From contig JBFWNZ010000020.1 of NCBI GenBank assembly GCA_050250795.1, forward strand, positions 1 through 21,460: a DNA stretch of 21,460 nucleotides, given 5' to 3'. How positions within the stretch are numbered: the stretch's first letter is position 1; each line of letters opens with the position of its first letter. This document shows positions 14,299 through 21,425 of this stretch, in pieces. The position numbers and the translations under genes were made by a program. This DNA is from JBFWNZ01 sp050250795. GTDB taxonomy: Bacteria; Pseudomonadota; Alphaproteobacteria; UBA8366. The notes below the pieces were generated by a model. That model saw only the letters and a program-made list of their open reading frames with translations. It did no database searches and was not told where the DNA came from.

Positions 14299-15082
14299 CA
14301 GGTCCATGGATGAACGGCGGACGGTCCTGATCCTGGGCGGAACGGGCGAGGCGCTGGCGCTGGCGCGACGGCTGGCGGCGGTGCCGGAGATAAGGGCGGT
14401 CAGCTCGCTGGCCGGCCGCACGCGCTCGCCGGTGAAACCGGAGGGCGAGTTGCGCATCGGCGGGTTCGGCGGGGTGGACGGGCTGGTCCGCTACATCCGC
14501 GACGAGAAGGTCGATGTCGTGGTCGATGCGACGCATCCCTTTGCCGCGCAGATGTCGGCCAATGCGGCGGCGGCCTGCGATGTCGCGCATGTGGCGCGGC
14601 TGCTGCTGCTGCGGGCCGAATGGCCGCGTCTGGAGGGCGACGATTGGCATGTGGTGTCGAGCATCGAGGCGGCGGTGGCGGCGCTGCCGCTGCTAGGGCG
14701 CCGCGTGTTCCTGACCACCGGCGGCACGGAAATCAGACCCTTCGGGCGGCTGGCGGAGCACTGGTTCCTGATCCGCGTGGTGGATACGCCGCGGCTGAGG
14801 CTGCCGCTGCCCAACTATGAGGTGGTGGTCGGCCGCGGACCTTTCGCGGAGGCGGACGACGCCGCGCTGATGCAGCGGCACGGCATCGAGGTGCTGGTCA
14901 GCAAGAACAGCGGCGGCCCGGCGACCTATGGCAAGATCGCGGCGGCACGGCGCCTCGGCGTGCCGGTGGTGATGGTGGCGCGCCCGGTCCCGCCCTTGAG
15001 CTTCACCGTCGAGACGGCCGAGGCCGCGGCCCGCTGGGTCGTCTCACGGCTCGGGCTTCCGCCGGAGCGCGTGGCTGTGTGA
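14291..15082 (+). CDS. cobK: Precorrin-6A/cobalt-precorrin-6A reductase
   Basis: A 263-residue NAD(P)H-dependent reductase that reduces the C18-C19 bond of precorrin-6A. Visible: the Rossmann-type opening TVLILGGTGEALALARRLA (11-29), VVVDATHPFAAQMSANAA (76-93 region), FLTTGGTEIRPF and SKNSGGPATYGKIAAARRLG near the C-terminus, all typical of CobK/CbiJ. The start is set at 14291, overlapping the cbiD stop by 8 bases; a second ATG at 14306 (MDERRTV) is an equally reasonable start and would drop five residues. Its 3' end overlaps the convergent cobM by 39 bases. Confidence 0.93.
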   Translation: MDDRSMDERRTVLILGGTGEALALARRLAAVPEIRAVSSLAGRTRSPVKPEGELRIGGFGGVDGLVRYIRDEKVDVVVDATHPFAAQMSANAAAACDVAHVARLLLLRAEWPRLEGDDWHVVSSIEAAVAALPLLGRRVFLTTGGTEIRPFGRLAEHWFLIRVVDTPRLRLPLPNYEVVVGRGPFAEADDAALMQRHGIEVLVSKNSGGPATYGKIAAARRLGVPVVMVARPVPPLSFTVETAEAAARWVVSRLGLPPERVAV

Positions 15083-15808
15083 CGGGGCGTAGAGACGGCT
15101 GTCGGCGAAGCCTTCGGGATCGAGCACGCGGCCGACCAGGATCATGGCGGTGCGGCTGATATCGGTGTCGGCGACGCGCGCCTCGATGTCGCCCAGCGTG
15201 CCGCGCAGGATGCGCTCGTCGGGCCAGCTTGCGCGATAGACGATGGCGACCGGGCAGTCGGCGCCGTAGCGCGGGGTCAGGGCCGCGACGACCCGCGCCA
15301 GGTTGCGGACGGACAGATGCAGCGCGAGCGTGGCGCCCGAGGCGGCCAGCGTTTCCAGGTCCTCGCCCTCAGGCATCGGCGAGGAGCGGACGGCCGTGCG
15401 GGTCAGGACGACGCTCTGCGCCACGCCCGGCAGGGTGAGTTCGCGCTTCAGGGCGGCGGCGGCGGCGGCGAAGGCCGGGACGCCGGGCGTCACGTCATAG
15501 GCGATGCCCAACGCGTCCAGCCGGCGCATCTGCTCGCCGATGGCACCATAGAGCGAGGGGTCGCCGGAATGGACGCGGGCCACGTCGAGGCCCGCGGCGT
15601 CGGCCGCCTGCATCTCGGCCAGGATCTCGTCGAGGGTCAGCGGCGCGGTGTCGACCACGCGCGCCCCGGCGGGGGCAAAGGCGATCACTTCGGGCGGCAC
15701 CAGCGATCCGGCATAGAGCACGACCGGGCAGCGCGCGATCAGGTCGCGTCCGCGCACCGTGATGAGGTCGGGCGCGCCCGGTCCGGCGCCGATGAAATGG
15801 ACCGTCAT
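15044..15808 (-). CDS. cobM: Precorrin-4 C11-methyltransferase
   Basis: A 254-residue SAM-dependent tetrapyrrole methylase (CobM/CbiF) that methylates C11 of precorrin-4. The family order is clear: MTVHFIGAGPGAPDLITVRG at the start, VVLYAGSLVPPEVIAF (29-44), RVHSGDPSLYGAIGEQ around 78-93, VTPGVPAFAAAAAALKRELTLP around 106-127, and LTRT. The ATG overlaps the cobE stop as ATGA, so it is translated after cobE. The last 39 bases overlap the convergent cobK; the residues there (about the last 12) look like a variable tail. Confidence 0.95.
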   Translation of the reverse strand: MTVHFIGAGPGAPDLITVRGRDLIARCPVVLYAGSLVPPEVIAFAPAGARVVDTAPLTLDEILAEMQAADAAGLDVARVHSGDPSLYGAIGEQMRRLDALGIAYDVTPGVPAFAAAAAALKRELTLPGVAQSVVLTRTAVRSSPMPEGEDLETLAASGATLALHLSVRNLARVVAALTPRYGADCPVAIVYRASWPDERILRGTLGDIEARVADTDISRTAMILVGRVLDPEGFADSRLYAPSHSHALRRKPEP

Positions 15809-16203
15809 GCGGCACCGCCCGGCCCGGCCAGCGCGCAGGTGGCGCGGGCCGAACGGCGCTTGGGTACCAGCAAGGCCGCAGCAGGCCCGGCCGCCGCCAG
15901 CGCCGCCGCCTCGGCGACGCCGTGGCAGCCGACCGCGCGGAACACCCGTTCGGACGGGCTGGCGAGGCGCGGCGTTTCCTCCTCCAGCCGCGCGGCCGGG
16001 TAGGATCGCACCGGCACGCCCAGGGCCGTTGCGAGGGCGGCAACGGTCTCGGCGCCGGCCTTGGTGTCCAGCGTGGCGATGACGGCCACGGCGGAGTCCG
16101 GCTGGCCGGCTTCGGCGAGCACGGCGCGGGCGAGGGCCAGCGCCTCCTCGACGGTGGCGTCGCGATGGGTACCGAGGCCGAGGGCGAGGCTGCGGCCGGT
16201 CAC
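15805..16203 (-). CDS. cobE: CobE (CbiG C-terminal domain) cobalamin biosynthesis protein
   Basis: A 132-residue stand-alone CobE/CbiG-C domain. In anaerobic makers this domain is fused to the CbiG lactone hydrolase; in aerobic makers CobE stands alone, and its exact role is not settled though it is needed for efficient synthesis. The sequence shows ALGLGTHRDATVEEALALA at the start, VAVIATLDTKAGAETVAALA in the middle and RVFRAVGCHGVAEAAAL later, matching the family. The start is a GTG at 16203 that overlaps the cobL stop as GTGA; the frame stays open upstream but only as a shadow inside cobL. Its stop overlaps the cobM start. The cobL-cobE-cobM chain is therefore tightly coupled. Confidence 0.88.
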   Translation of the reverse strand: MTGRSLALGLGTHRDATVEEALALARAVLAEAGQPDSAVAVIATLDTKAGAETVAALATALGVPVRSYPAARLEEETPRLASPSERVFRAVGCHGVAEAAALAAAGPAAALLVPKRRSARATCALAGPGGAA

Positions 16204-17408
16204 GGCTTCACCGCCGCAAGCTGGGTGACGGGCATCATCGGCCGCCAGCCAAGGCGACGCCCGACCGGCGCGGCACGGGAGATGGCGATGCGGACGAGGT
16301 CGCCGCCATGGCTCGCCTGCCAGTCGAGAATGGCGCGCTCGCCCTCGGCGGTCACGGTGTTGGCAACCAGGATGCCGCCGGGGCGCAAGGCGTCCCAGCA
16401 GCGTTCGAGAATGCCGTTCCCGCCGATTCCGCCGCCGATGAACACGGCATCCGGCGGCGGCAGACCGTCCAGCGCGGCCGGGGCCTCGCCGGGCACCAGG
16501 CGCAGGCGCAGCACGCCCAGGGCCTCGGCATTGGCGAGGATCATCGCGCCGCGGTCCGGGTCGCGCTCCACGGCGAATGCCTGGCTGCGCGGTGCCGCAC
16601 GCAGCCACTCGATGGCGATGGAGCCACAGCCGGCACCCACATCCCAGAGCGTCTGGCCGGGCAGCGGCGCAAGGCGGGCGAGGGTGGCGGCACGCACCTC
16701 GCGCTTGGTCAACTGGCCGTCATGGCGGAAGGCGTCGTCCGGCAGCCCCGCCAGCGCGGGGAGCGGCCGCGCCCAAGGGCTCGCCACGCATGCGACGGCA
16801 ACGGTGTTGAGGTCGGCGCAGCGGGGGGCGGACCAGTCCGCGGCGGCGCCTTCGATCCGGCCTTCCTGCGGTCCGCCCATGCGCTCCAGCACGACCATGC
16901 GGCTGTCGCCCCAGCCGCTGTCCGCGAGCAACTGTGCGATCTGGGCCGGGGTCTCGCCGTCCTGGGACAGCAGCAGCAGCCTCGCACCGGGCGCAAGCGC
17001 CGCGTTCACGGCGGCCAGCGGCCGGCCGCAGAGGCTGAGGCAGACGGTCTCGGCAAGCGGCCAGCCGAGGCGTGCAGCGGCCAGCGAGAAGGCCGAGGGG
17101 GCAGGCAGCACGAGCATTTCCGCAGGGGGGATGCGGCGTGCAAGGCTGGCACCGACGCCGAACCACATCGGGTCGCCGCTGGCGAGGATGCAGACGCGCC
17201 GCCCGCGTTCGCCCGCGATCCGGTCGAGCATCGGCGTCATCGGGCTCGGCCAGGGCCAGCGTTCGCGGCCGTCCTCGGGCAGCATGGCCAGATGGCGCGT
17301 GCCGCCGACCAGCAACTCGGCACGGTCGAGCAGCGCCCGCGCCGACGGCGACAGGCCGTCGAGGCCATCCTCGCCGATGCCGATCACGCTCAGCCAGGGG
17401 GCGGTCAT
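16200..17408 (-). CDS. cobL: Precorrin-6Y C5,C15-methyltransferase (decarboxylating)
   Basis: A 402-residue fusion of two SAM methyltransferases. The N-terminal half (about 1-205) is the CbiE-like C5 methylase: WLSVIGIGEDGLDGLSPSA (5-23), ELLVGGTRHL and ILASGDPMWFG (74-84). The C-terminal half (about 225-402) is the CbiT-like C15 methylase and decarboxylase: DGQLTKREVRA (230-240), the SAM motif DVGAGCGSIAIEW (256-268), AVERD, DAVFIGGGIG and LVANTVT. Fusion is the usual CobL state in aerobic makers. The ATG at 17408 has a GGAG-like element upstream within GCCGGAGAG-type sequence read on the opposite strand only, so the ribosome binding site is unclear. It starts the cobL-cobE-cobM unit and is divergent from cbiB across 230 bases. 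Confidence 0.95.
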   Translation of the reverse strand: MTAPWLSVIGIGEDGLDGLSPSARALLDRAELLVGGTRHLAMLPEDGRERWPWPSPMTPMLDRIAGERGRRVCILASGDPMWFGVGASLARRIPPAEMLVLPAPSAFSLAAARLGWPLAETVCLSLCGRPLAAVNAALAPGARLLLLSQDGETPAQIAQLLADSGWGDSRMVVLERMGGPQEGRIEGAAADWSAPRCADLNTVAVACVASPWARPLPALAGLPDDAFRHDGQLTKREVRAATLARLAPLPGQTLWDVGAGCGSIAIEWLRAAPRSQAFAVERDPDRGAMILANAEALGVLRLRLVPGEAPAALDGLPPPDAVFIGGGIGGNGILERCWDALRPGGILVANTVTAEGERAILDWQASHGGDLVRIAISRAAPVGRRLGWRPMMPVTQLAAVKP

Positions 17409-17438
17409 GGATGGGCCTTCCGCCGGAGAGATGCGGGG

Positions 17439-17458
17439 ATGTCAGCAAATGTAAACAT
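17439..17458 (+). repeat. Recurring motif, copy A
   Basis: ATGTCAGCAAATGTAAACAT, 31 bases upstream of the cobL start. It shares the core GCAAATGTWAACA with copies at 17502, 20300 and 20609. Copies A and B start 63 bases apart, about six helical turns. It could be a regulator site for the divergent cobL and cbiB, or part of a dispersed repeat; the sequence alone does not decide. Confidence 0.55.
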
Positions 17459-17501
17459 CGCCGCCGACGCGGACGGGGCAAAGGGGCCGCCGGCGCCGCG
17501 A

Positions 17502-17520
17502 ATGTCAGCAAATGTTAACA
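17502..17520 (+). repeat. Recurring motif, copy B
   Basis: ATGTCAGCAAATGTTAACA, about 120 bases before the cbiB start, identical to copy A except one base in the shared stretch. It is followed by GGGC, as the D copy is followed by GGGGC. The rest of the 230-base gap 17409-17638 shows no convincing promoter boxes or terminator. Confidence 0.55.
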
Positions 17521-17638
17521 GGGCACGGCCTGAACAGGGGTTGGGCGTCATGCCGGCAGTCCAGCCTTTGCCCGCGCCGGAGGTCAAGCGGCGTGCGCGG
17601 GCGTTGACCTGGCGCGGCCGCGACATCACTTTGCCGCC

Positions 17639-18646
17639 ATGCTTCTTGCCGCCGCTTTCGGCCAGCCCCTGGCGCCGGTCCTTCTGGTCCTCGCCGCCGC
17701 GCTGGTCCTCGACACGCTGATCGGCGATCCCGACTGGCTGTACCGTCGTCTGCCGCATCCGGTGCGGCTGATCGGCATTGCCATTGCCGTGGGGGAGGCG
17801 TCCTGGAACCGGGCCGACCGGACGTCGCGCGGCCGGCGATGGTGGGGGCTGGCGCTGACCGCCGTCATCGTGCTGGGCGCCGGTGCGGCGGGCTGGGCCG
17901 CCGCATGGCTGCTGGCCGGCCTGTCCTGGGGCTGGGCGGCGGAGGCCGTCATCGCCTCTGCGCTGCTCGCGTTCCGCAGCCTGGACGATCATGTGCGGGC
18001 GGTGGCGGCGGCGCTGGACGAGGGATTGCAGGCCGGACGCCGCGCGGTGGCGCAGATCGTCGGCCGCGATCCGGACAGCCTGGACGAACCGGGAGTGGCG
18101 CGGGCGGCGGTGGAGAGCCTGGCGGAGAACTTTTCCGACGGCTTGGTCGCGCCGGTGTTCTGGTTCCTGATGCTCGGCCTGCCCGGGCTGGCGGCGTACA
18201 AGGCGGTGAATACGCTGGACAGCATGATCGGCCATCGCAGCGATCGTTACATCGATTTCGGCCGCGCAGCGGCAAGGCTGGACGACGCCGCCAATCTGAT
18301 TCCGGCGCGGCTGACCGGGCTTCTGCTGGCCGTTGCCGCGATCCCGTTGCCGGGGATGCAGGCGGCCGGTGCCCTGGCGGCCATGACGCGCGATCCCGGC
18401 AAGCACCGTTCGCCGAACGCCGGCTGGCCCGAGGCGGCGATGGCGGGCGCGCTGGGCGTGCGGCTGGCCGGGCCCCGGCGCTATCACGGGCAGGTCGTCG
18501 CGGATGCCTGGATGGGCGACGGCCGCGCAGACCTGGATGCGAGCGACATCCGTCGTGCGCTGCGCCTGTACCGGCTGGCGGGTTTTCTGCTGTTGCTGGG
18601 TGTCGTGGCGGGGCATCTGGCGCTAAGCGGTCTGGGCAATGGATAG
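17639..18646 (+). CDS. cbiB: Adenosylcobinamide-phosphate synthase (CbiB/CobD)
   Basis: A 335-residue integral membrane protein that joins (R)-1-amino-2-propanol or its phosphate to adenosylcobyric acid. Hydrophobic segments are visible at about 1-27, 68-110 (probably two), 170-190, 225-245 and 312-332. Family motifs: DTLIGDPDWLYRRLPHPVRLIG (25-46 region), ESLAENFSDGLVAPVFWF (159-176 region), NTLDSMIGHRSDRYIDFG (190-208) and DPGKHRSPNAGWPEAAMAGAL. The ATG at 17639 gives the normal N-terminus, though no strong ribosome binding site precedes it. The last 24 bases overlap the convergent cobQ. The name cobD is used for this protein in Pseudomonas denitrificans and for a different enzyme in Salmonella. 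Confidence 0.94.
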   Translation: MLLAAAFGQPLAPVLLVLAAALVLDTLIGDPDWLYRRLPHPVRLIGIAIAVGEASWNRADRTSRGRRWWGLALTAVIVLGAGAAGWAAAWLLAGLSWGWAAEAVIASALLAFRSLDDHVRAVAAALDEGLQAGRRAVAQIVGRDPDSLDEPGVARAAVESLAENFSDGLVAPVFWFLMLGLPGLAAYKAVNTLDSMIGHRSDRYIDFGRAAARLDDAANLIPARLTGLLLAVAAIPLPGMQAAGALAAMTRDPGKHRSPNAGWPEAAMAGALGVRLAGPRRYHGQVVADAWMGDGRADLDASDIRRALRLYRLAGFLLLLGVVAGHLALSGLGNG

Positions 18647-20086
18647 GATTCGGTCGAGGTCGAGGCTGGCTTCCAGATGCGCGGCGAGCCCGTCCAGGGT
18701 GGCTTCGACGCCCGCCTCATAACGCGCACCGCCGTTGCGCCCCGCGCGCAGCCCGGCCAGGAAGGCGTGACGGAAGCCGTCCGCGGCGAACAGGCCATGC
18801 AGATAGCAGCCCGTGACGAGACCGTCGGCAGCGACGGCGCCATCCGGCCGGCCGCCGAGGTCGAGCATCGGGCGGGCGAGGCCGGGCCCGCGCGTCACTC
18901 CGACATGCATCTCGTATCCCTCGACCGCCGCGCCTGTGGGGGCGTGCGTGCCGGTCGCGCGCAGCAAGGTCTTGTCGCCCGCCAGCACCGTCTCGACGTC
19001 GAGCATGCCCAATCCCTCTGCCGTTCCCGGCGGCCCCTCGATGCCGTCCGGGTCGCCGACGCTGCGGCCAAGCATCTGGTAGCCGCCGCAGAGCCCGAGC
19101 ACCGCGCCGCCGCGGCGCAGATGCGCGCGGATGTCGATGTCCCAGCCCTGGGCGCGCAGGAAGGCGAGGTCGGCCAGGGTCGCCTTGCTGCCCGGCAGAA
19201 CGACGAGATCCGCATCGCCGGGAAGCGCGCGGCCGGGCGGAACGAAGATCACCGACACATCGGCTTCGGCCCGCAGCGGGTCGAGATCGTCGAAATTCGC
19301 GATCCGCGACAGCATCGGCACGGCGACCCGGATCGGCGCGGTGCCGGCCGCCATCGGTCGCTCCAGGGTCACGGCATCCTCGGCAGGCAGGCGGCCGGCA
19401 TCGCGGAACCAGGGCACGACGCCGAGGCAGGCAAGGCCGGTTTCGCGGCCGATGGCGGCGATGCCGCCGTCGAACAAGGAGACGTCGCCGCGGAACTTGT
19501 TGACGATGTAGCCGGCGAGGCGGGCGCGCTCCTGGGGCGGCAGCAGGTGCCAGGTGCCGACGAGGCTGGCGATCACGCCGCCGCGGTCGATATCGCCGAC
19601 CAGCAGCACCGGCAGGCCGGCGGCCGTCGCGAAACCCATATTGGCGATGTCGCCGGCACGAAGGTTCACCTCGGCCGCGCTGCCGGCACCCTCGACGACG
19701 AGAAGGTCGGCCTCGGCCGCGAGGCGACGATAGGCGGCCAGAACCTCGGGCATCAGGGCGGCCCGGCCCGCCATGTAGTCGGCGGCACGGGCATTGCCGC
19801 GCACCCGTCCGCCCACGACGAGCTGGGCGCCGACATCGCTCTGCGGCTTCAGCAGCACGGGGTTCATGTCGGCGGTCGGCGGCACGCCGCAGGCCCGTGC
19901 CTGAAGCGCCTGCGCCCGGCCGATCTCGCCGCCATCGGCGGTCACGGCGGCATTGTTCGACATGTTCTGCGGCTTGAACGGCCGCACCCGCAGGCCGCGC
20001 CGGACGAAGGCACGGCACAGGCCCGCCGCCAGCATCGACTTGCCGACATCCGACCCGGTGCCCTGGAGCATGATGGCGGCGGTCAT
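18623..20086 (-). CDS. cobQ: Cobyric acid synthase (glutamine-hydrolysing)
   Basis: A 487-residue amidotransferase that amidates carboxylates b, d, e and g of adenosylcobyrinate a,c-diamide. The N-terminal synthetase domain has the P-loop MLQGTGSDVGKSMLAAGLCR (6-25), then FKPQNMSNNAAV and VEGAGSAAEVNLR. The C-terminal glutaminase-like domain has Cys333 in GLCGGYQMLG, GYEMHVG (390-396) and His430 in CYLHGLF. All key residues are present and length is normal. Its 3' end overlaps cbiB by 24 bases; upstream lies the 700-base repeat-rich gap, so it is probably transcribed on its own. Copies of the GCAAATGTWAACA motif lie from about 214 bases upstream of its start. Confidence 0.96.
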   Translation of the reverse strand: MTAAIMLQGTGSDVGKSMLAAGLCRAFVRRGLRVRPFKPQNMSNNAAVTADGGEIGRAQALQARACGVPPTADMNPVLLKPQSDVGAQLVVGGRVRGNARAADYMAGRAALMPEVLAAYRRLAAEADLLVVEGAGSAAEVNLRAGDIANMGFATAAGLPVLLVGDIDRGGVIASLVGTWHLLPPQERARLAGYIVNKFRGDVSLFDGGIAAIGRETGLACLGVVPWFRDAGRLPAEDAVTLERPMAAGTAPIRVAVPMLSRIANFDDLDPLRAEADVSVIFVPPGRALPGDADLVVLPGSKATLADLAFLRAQGWDIDIRAHLRRGGAVLGLCGGYQMLGRSVGDPDGIEGPPGTAEGLGMLDVETVLAGDKTLLRATGTHAPTGAAVEGYEMHVGVTRGPGLARPMLDLGGRPDGAVAADGLVTGCYLHGLFAADGFRHAFLAGLRAGRNGGARYEAGVEATLDGLAAHLEASLDLDRILSIAQTA

Positions 20087-20096
20087 GTGCCGGCCT

Positions 20097-20146
20097 GCCT
20101 GCCGCGGCAGGCTCCCTCCCTGACCCTCCCCCGCGTTGCGGGAGAG
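20097..20146. repeat. Palindrome and REP-like stem next to cobQ
   Basis: GCCTGCCGCGGCAGGC (20097-20112) is a perfect 16-bp palindrome. Right after it, CTCCCCCGC (20126-20134) pairs with GCGGGAGAG (20138-20146) around a 3-base loop with one mismatch. Both lie within 60 bases upstream of the cobQ start, inside its probable leader or promoter region. Confidence 0.6.
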
Positions 20147-20175
20147 GATATCCGCGGCGCCGGCGCCCCAACGCC

Positions 20176-20266
20176 GTCATTCCGGCCGCAGCGCAGCGGA
20201 GAGCCGGAATCCAGGTGGAACGGCAGGGTACCGCTGGCCGTGGATTCCCGCATTCGCGGGAATGAC
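20176..20266. repeat. Long inverted repeat element with GTCATTCC ends
   Basis: GTCATTCC (20176-20183) and GGAATGAC (20259-20266) are perfect terminal arms. Inside, CCGG...CCGGAATCC and GGATTCCCGCATTCGCGGGA form further stems. This is the look of a common dispersed intergenic repeat in proteobacteria. No gene is visible inside. Confidence 0.65.
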
Positions 20267-20299
20267 AGGGAGAGAGATGCGCGCCCGCCGCGGTCGGAC

Positions 20300-20317
20300 T
20301 GTTCGCAAATGTAAACA
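20300..20317 (+). repeat. Recurring motif, copy C
   Basis: TGTTCGCAAATGTAAACA, sharing the core with copies A, B and D. The TGTT and AACA ends are inverted. It lies about 214 bases upstream of the cobQ start. Confidence 0.55.
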
Positions 20318-20393
20318 AGGGCCGGCTGAGCGTCTCTCGTCTCTGCATCGGCATGCAGACCCTTGTACAAAGGCGGCGAAACGCTGGCGAAAG

Positions 20394-20416
20394 ATGCGCG
20401 GATCAAGTCCGCGCAT
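20394..20416. repeat. Perfect 8-bp hairpin (ATGCGCGG arms)
   Basis: ATGCGCGG (20394-20401) and CCGCGCAT (20409-20416) flank a 7-base loop ATCAAGT. It pairs in style with the hairpin at 20450-20472, whose loop also contains a TTGA-type core, and looks like one unit of a dispersed palindrome family. Confidence 0.65.
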
Positions 20417-20449
20417 GACGTCATTATCTGGTCGTAAACATAGATCGTC

Positions 20450-20472
20450 ATGGCCGGGCTTGACCCGGCCAT
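20450..20472. repeat. Perfect 9-bp hairpin (ATGGCCGGG arms)
   Basis: ATGGCCGGG (20450-20458) and CCCGGCCAT (20464-20472) flank CTTGA. This is a typical alphaproteobacterial intergenic palindrome. No T-run follows, so it is not an obvious intrinsic terminator. Confidence 0.7.
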
Positions 20473-20570
20473 CTGCCGGGGGCCCTCACGCCATTTGCAG
20501 AAAGGTCTCCATCCCGAGCCGGACGAAGGCCGCGACCGGCGCCGTACCGAGCGGGGCAGGTCGTGGAAGG

Positions 20571-20628
20571 CCGCAAATGTCATCATCGTCCTGCGCGCCT
20601 GTCGAAAATGTTCGCAAATGTTAACAGG
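20571..20628 (+). repeat. Recurring motif, degenerate copy E and copy D
   Basis: A degenerate copy, CCGCAAATGTCATCA, starts at 20571. Copy D, TGTTCGCAAATGTTAACA, spans 20609-20626 and is bracketed by CCTGT (20598-20602) and ACAGG (20624-20628). Read on the minus strand, copy D contains two near-identical 10-base direct repeats, AACATTTGCG and AACATTTTCG, one helical turn apart. Confidence 0.5.
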
Positions 20629-20642
20629 GGCGCGCCGGACCG

Positions 20643-20720
20643 CCTCGTCCTGAGGTTGACGAAGAATGAGGTCGGTACCGGTCACCGAGCCGCTCATGCT
20701 TCGTCAGGCTCAGCATGAGG
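20643..20720. repeat. REP-like pair, second copy of the 9042-9120 family
   Basis: Elements at 20643-20670 (CCTCGTCCTGAGGTTGACGA onward) and 20693-20720 (ending TTCGTCAGGCTCAGCATGAG plus G) face each other just as at 9042-9120. The match in sequence and layout marks a dispersed family. With the elements above it fills most of the 700-base gap 20087-20786, in which I see no gene, riboswitch or tRNA. Confidence 0.75.
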
Positions 20721-20786
20721 GATCGGAGATATTGGGCGGAGCGGCGGGCGAAACAAGAGAAAATACCTATTTGAGGCTGTCTTGAT

Positions 20787-21425
20787 TCAGAACTCGATGC
20801 CCCGCTGCGCCTTCACGTTCTGCTCGCGGAAGGGGTGCTTGACCAGCGTCATCTCGGTGACGAGGTCGGCGGCGGCGATCAGGTCGTCCTTGGCGTTGCG
20901 GCCGGTGACGACGACATGCAGCATCGGCGGCCGGGCGGCCAGCACGGCCAGAACCTCGGCCAGCGGCAGGTAGTCGTAGCGCAGCACGATGTTGAGTTCG
21001 TCCAGCACCACCATGTCGTAGGCGGGCGGATCGGCGCGGGCCGCCTCGATCATCGCCTTGGCCGTTTCCCAGGCGCGTTCGGCGGCGGCGATGTCGCGGG
21101 CACGGTCCTGGGTGTCCCAGGTGAAGCCCTCGCCCATGGTGCGGATCGTCACCTGCTCGGGGAAGCGCTCCAGCACGACGCGCTCGCCGGTCTCCCACTT
21201 GCCCTTCACGAACTGGACGACGCCGACCTTCATGCCGTTGCCGATCGCGCGCATGGCCAGCCCGAAGGCGGCGGTGGACTTGCCCTTGCCCTTGCCGGTG
21301 TGGACGATCAGCAGGCCCTTTTCGACGGTCTTGTTCGCCAGCATCCGGTTGCGCGCTTCCTTGCGCTTGCGCGATTTCTCGTTGGCGCGGGCGTTGATGT
21401 CGTCCTGGGTGTCCGTCTCGCTCAT
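20787..21425 (-). CDS. cobO: Corrinoid adenosyltransferase (CobO/BtuR type)
   Basis: A 212-residue ATP:cob(I)yrinate adenosyltransferase, which places the 5'-deoxyadenosyl group on cobalt. The P-loop is at 43-51 (TGKGKGKST) followed by AAFGLAMRAIGNG, then VVQFVKGKWETGE, TMGEGFTWDTQD, MVVLDELN and VVVTGRNA, all in normal order; the charged N-terminal stretch (KSRKRKEARNR) is usual. The ATG at 21425 overlaps the stop of an upstream frame as ATGA and has AGGGAG about 10 bases upstream. It is probably the last gene of a unit that starts outside the window, since a repeat-filled gap follows. Confidence 0.96.
   Translation of the reverse strand: MSETDTQDDINARANEKSRKRKEARNRMLANKTVEKGLLIVHTGKGKGKSTAAFGLAMRAIGNGMKVGVVQFVKGKWETGERVVLERFPEQVTIRTMGEGFTWDTQDRARDIAAAERAWETAKAMIEAARADPPAYDMVVLDELNIVLRYDYLPLAEVLAVLAARPPMLHVVVTGRNAKDDLIAAADLVTEMTLVKHPFREQNVKAQRGIEF

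Noticed and set aside
18677..20314. 545-codon frames on both strands across cobQ
   Set aside because: Shadow frames; the third frame encodes a complete CobQ with all catalytic residues.
20450..20472. Intrinsic terminator for cobO
   Set aside because: The stem is strong but no T-run follows on the minus strand, and it is over 300 bases beyond the cobO stop; it matches a dispersed palindrome family.
20087..20786. Possible CRISPR array or tRNA in the long gap
   Set aside because: The repeats are of several different kinds with irregular spacing and self-complementary arms, and no cloverleaf is visible.
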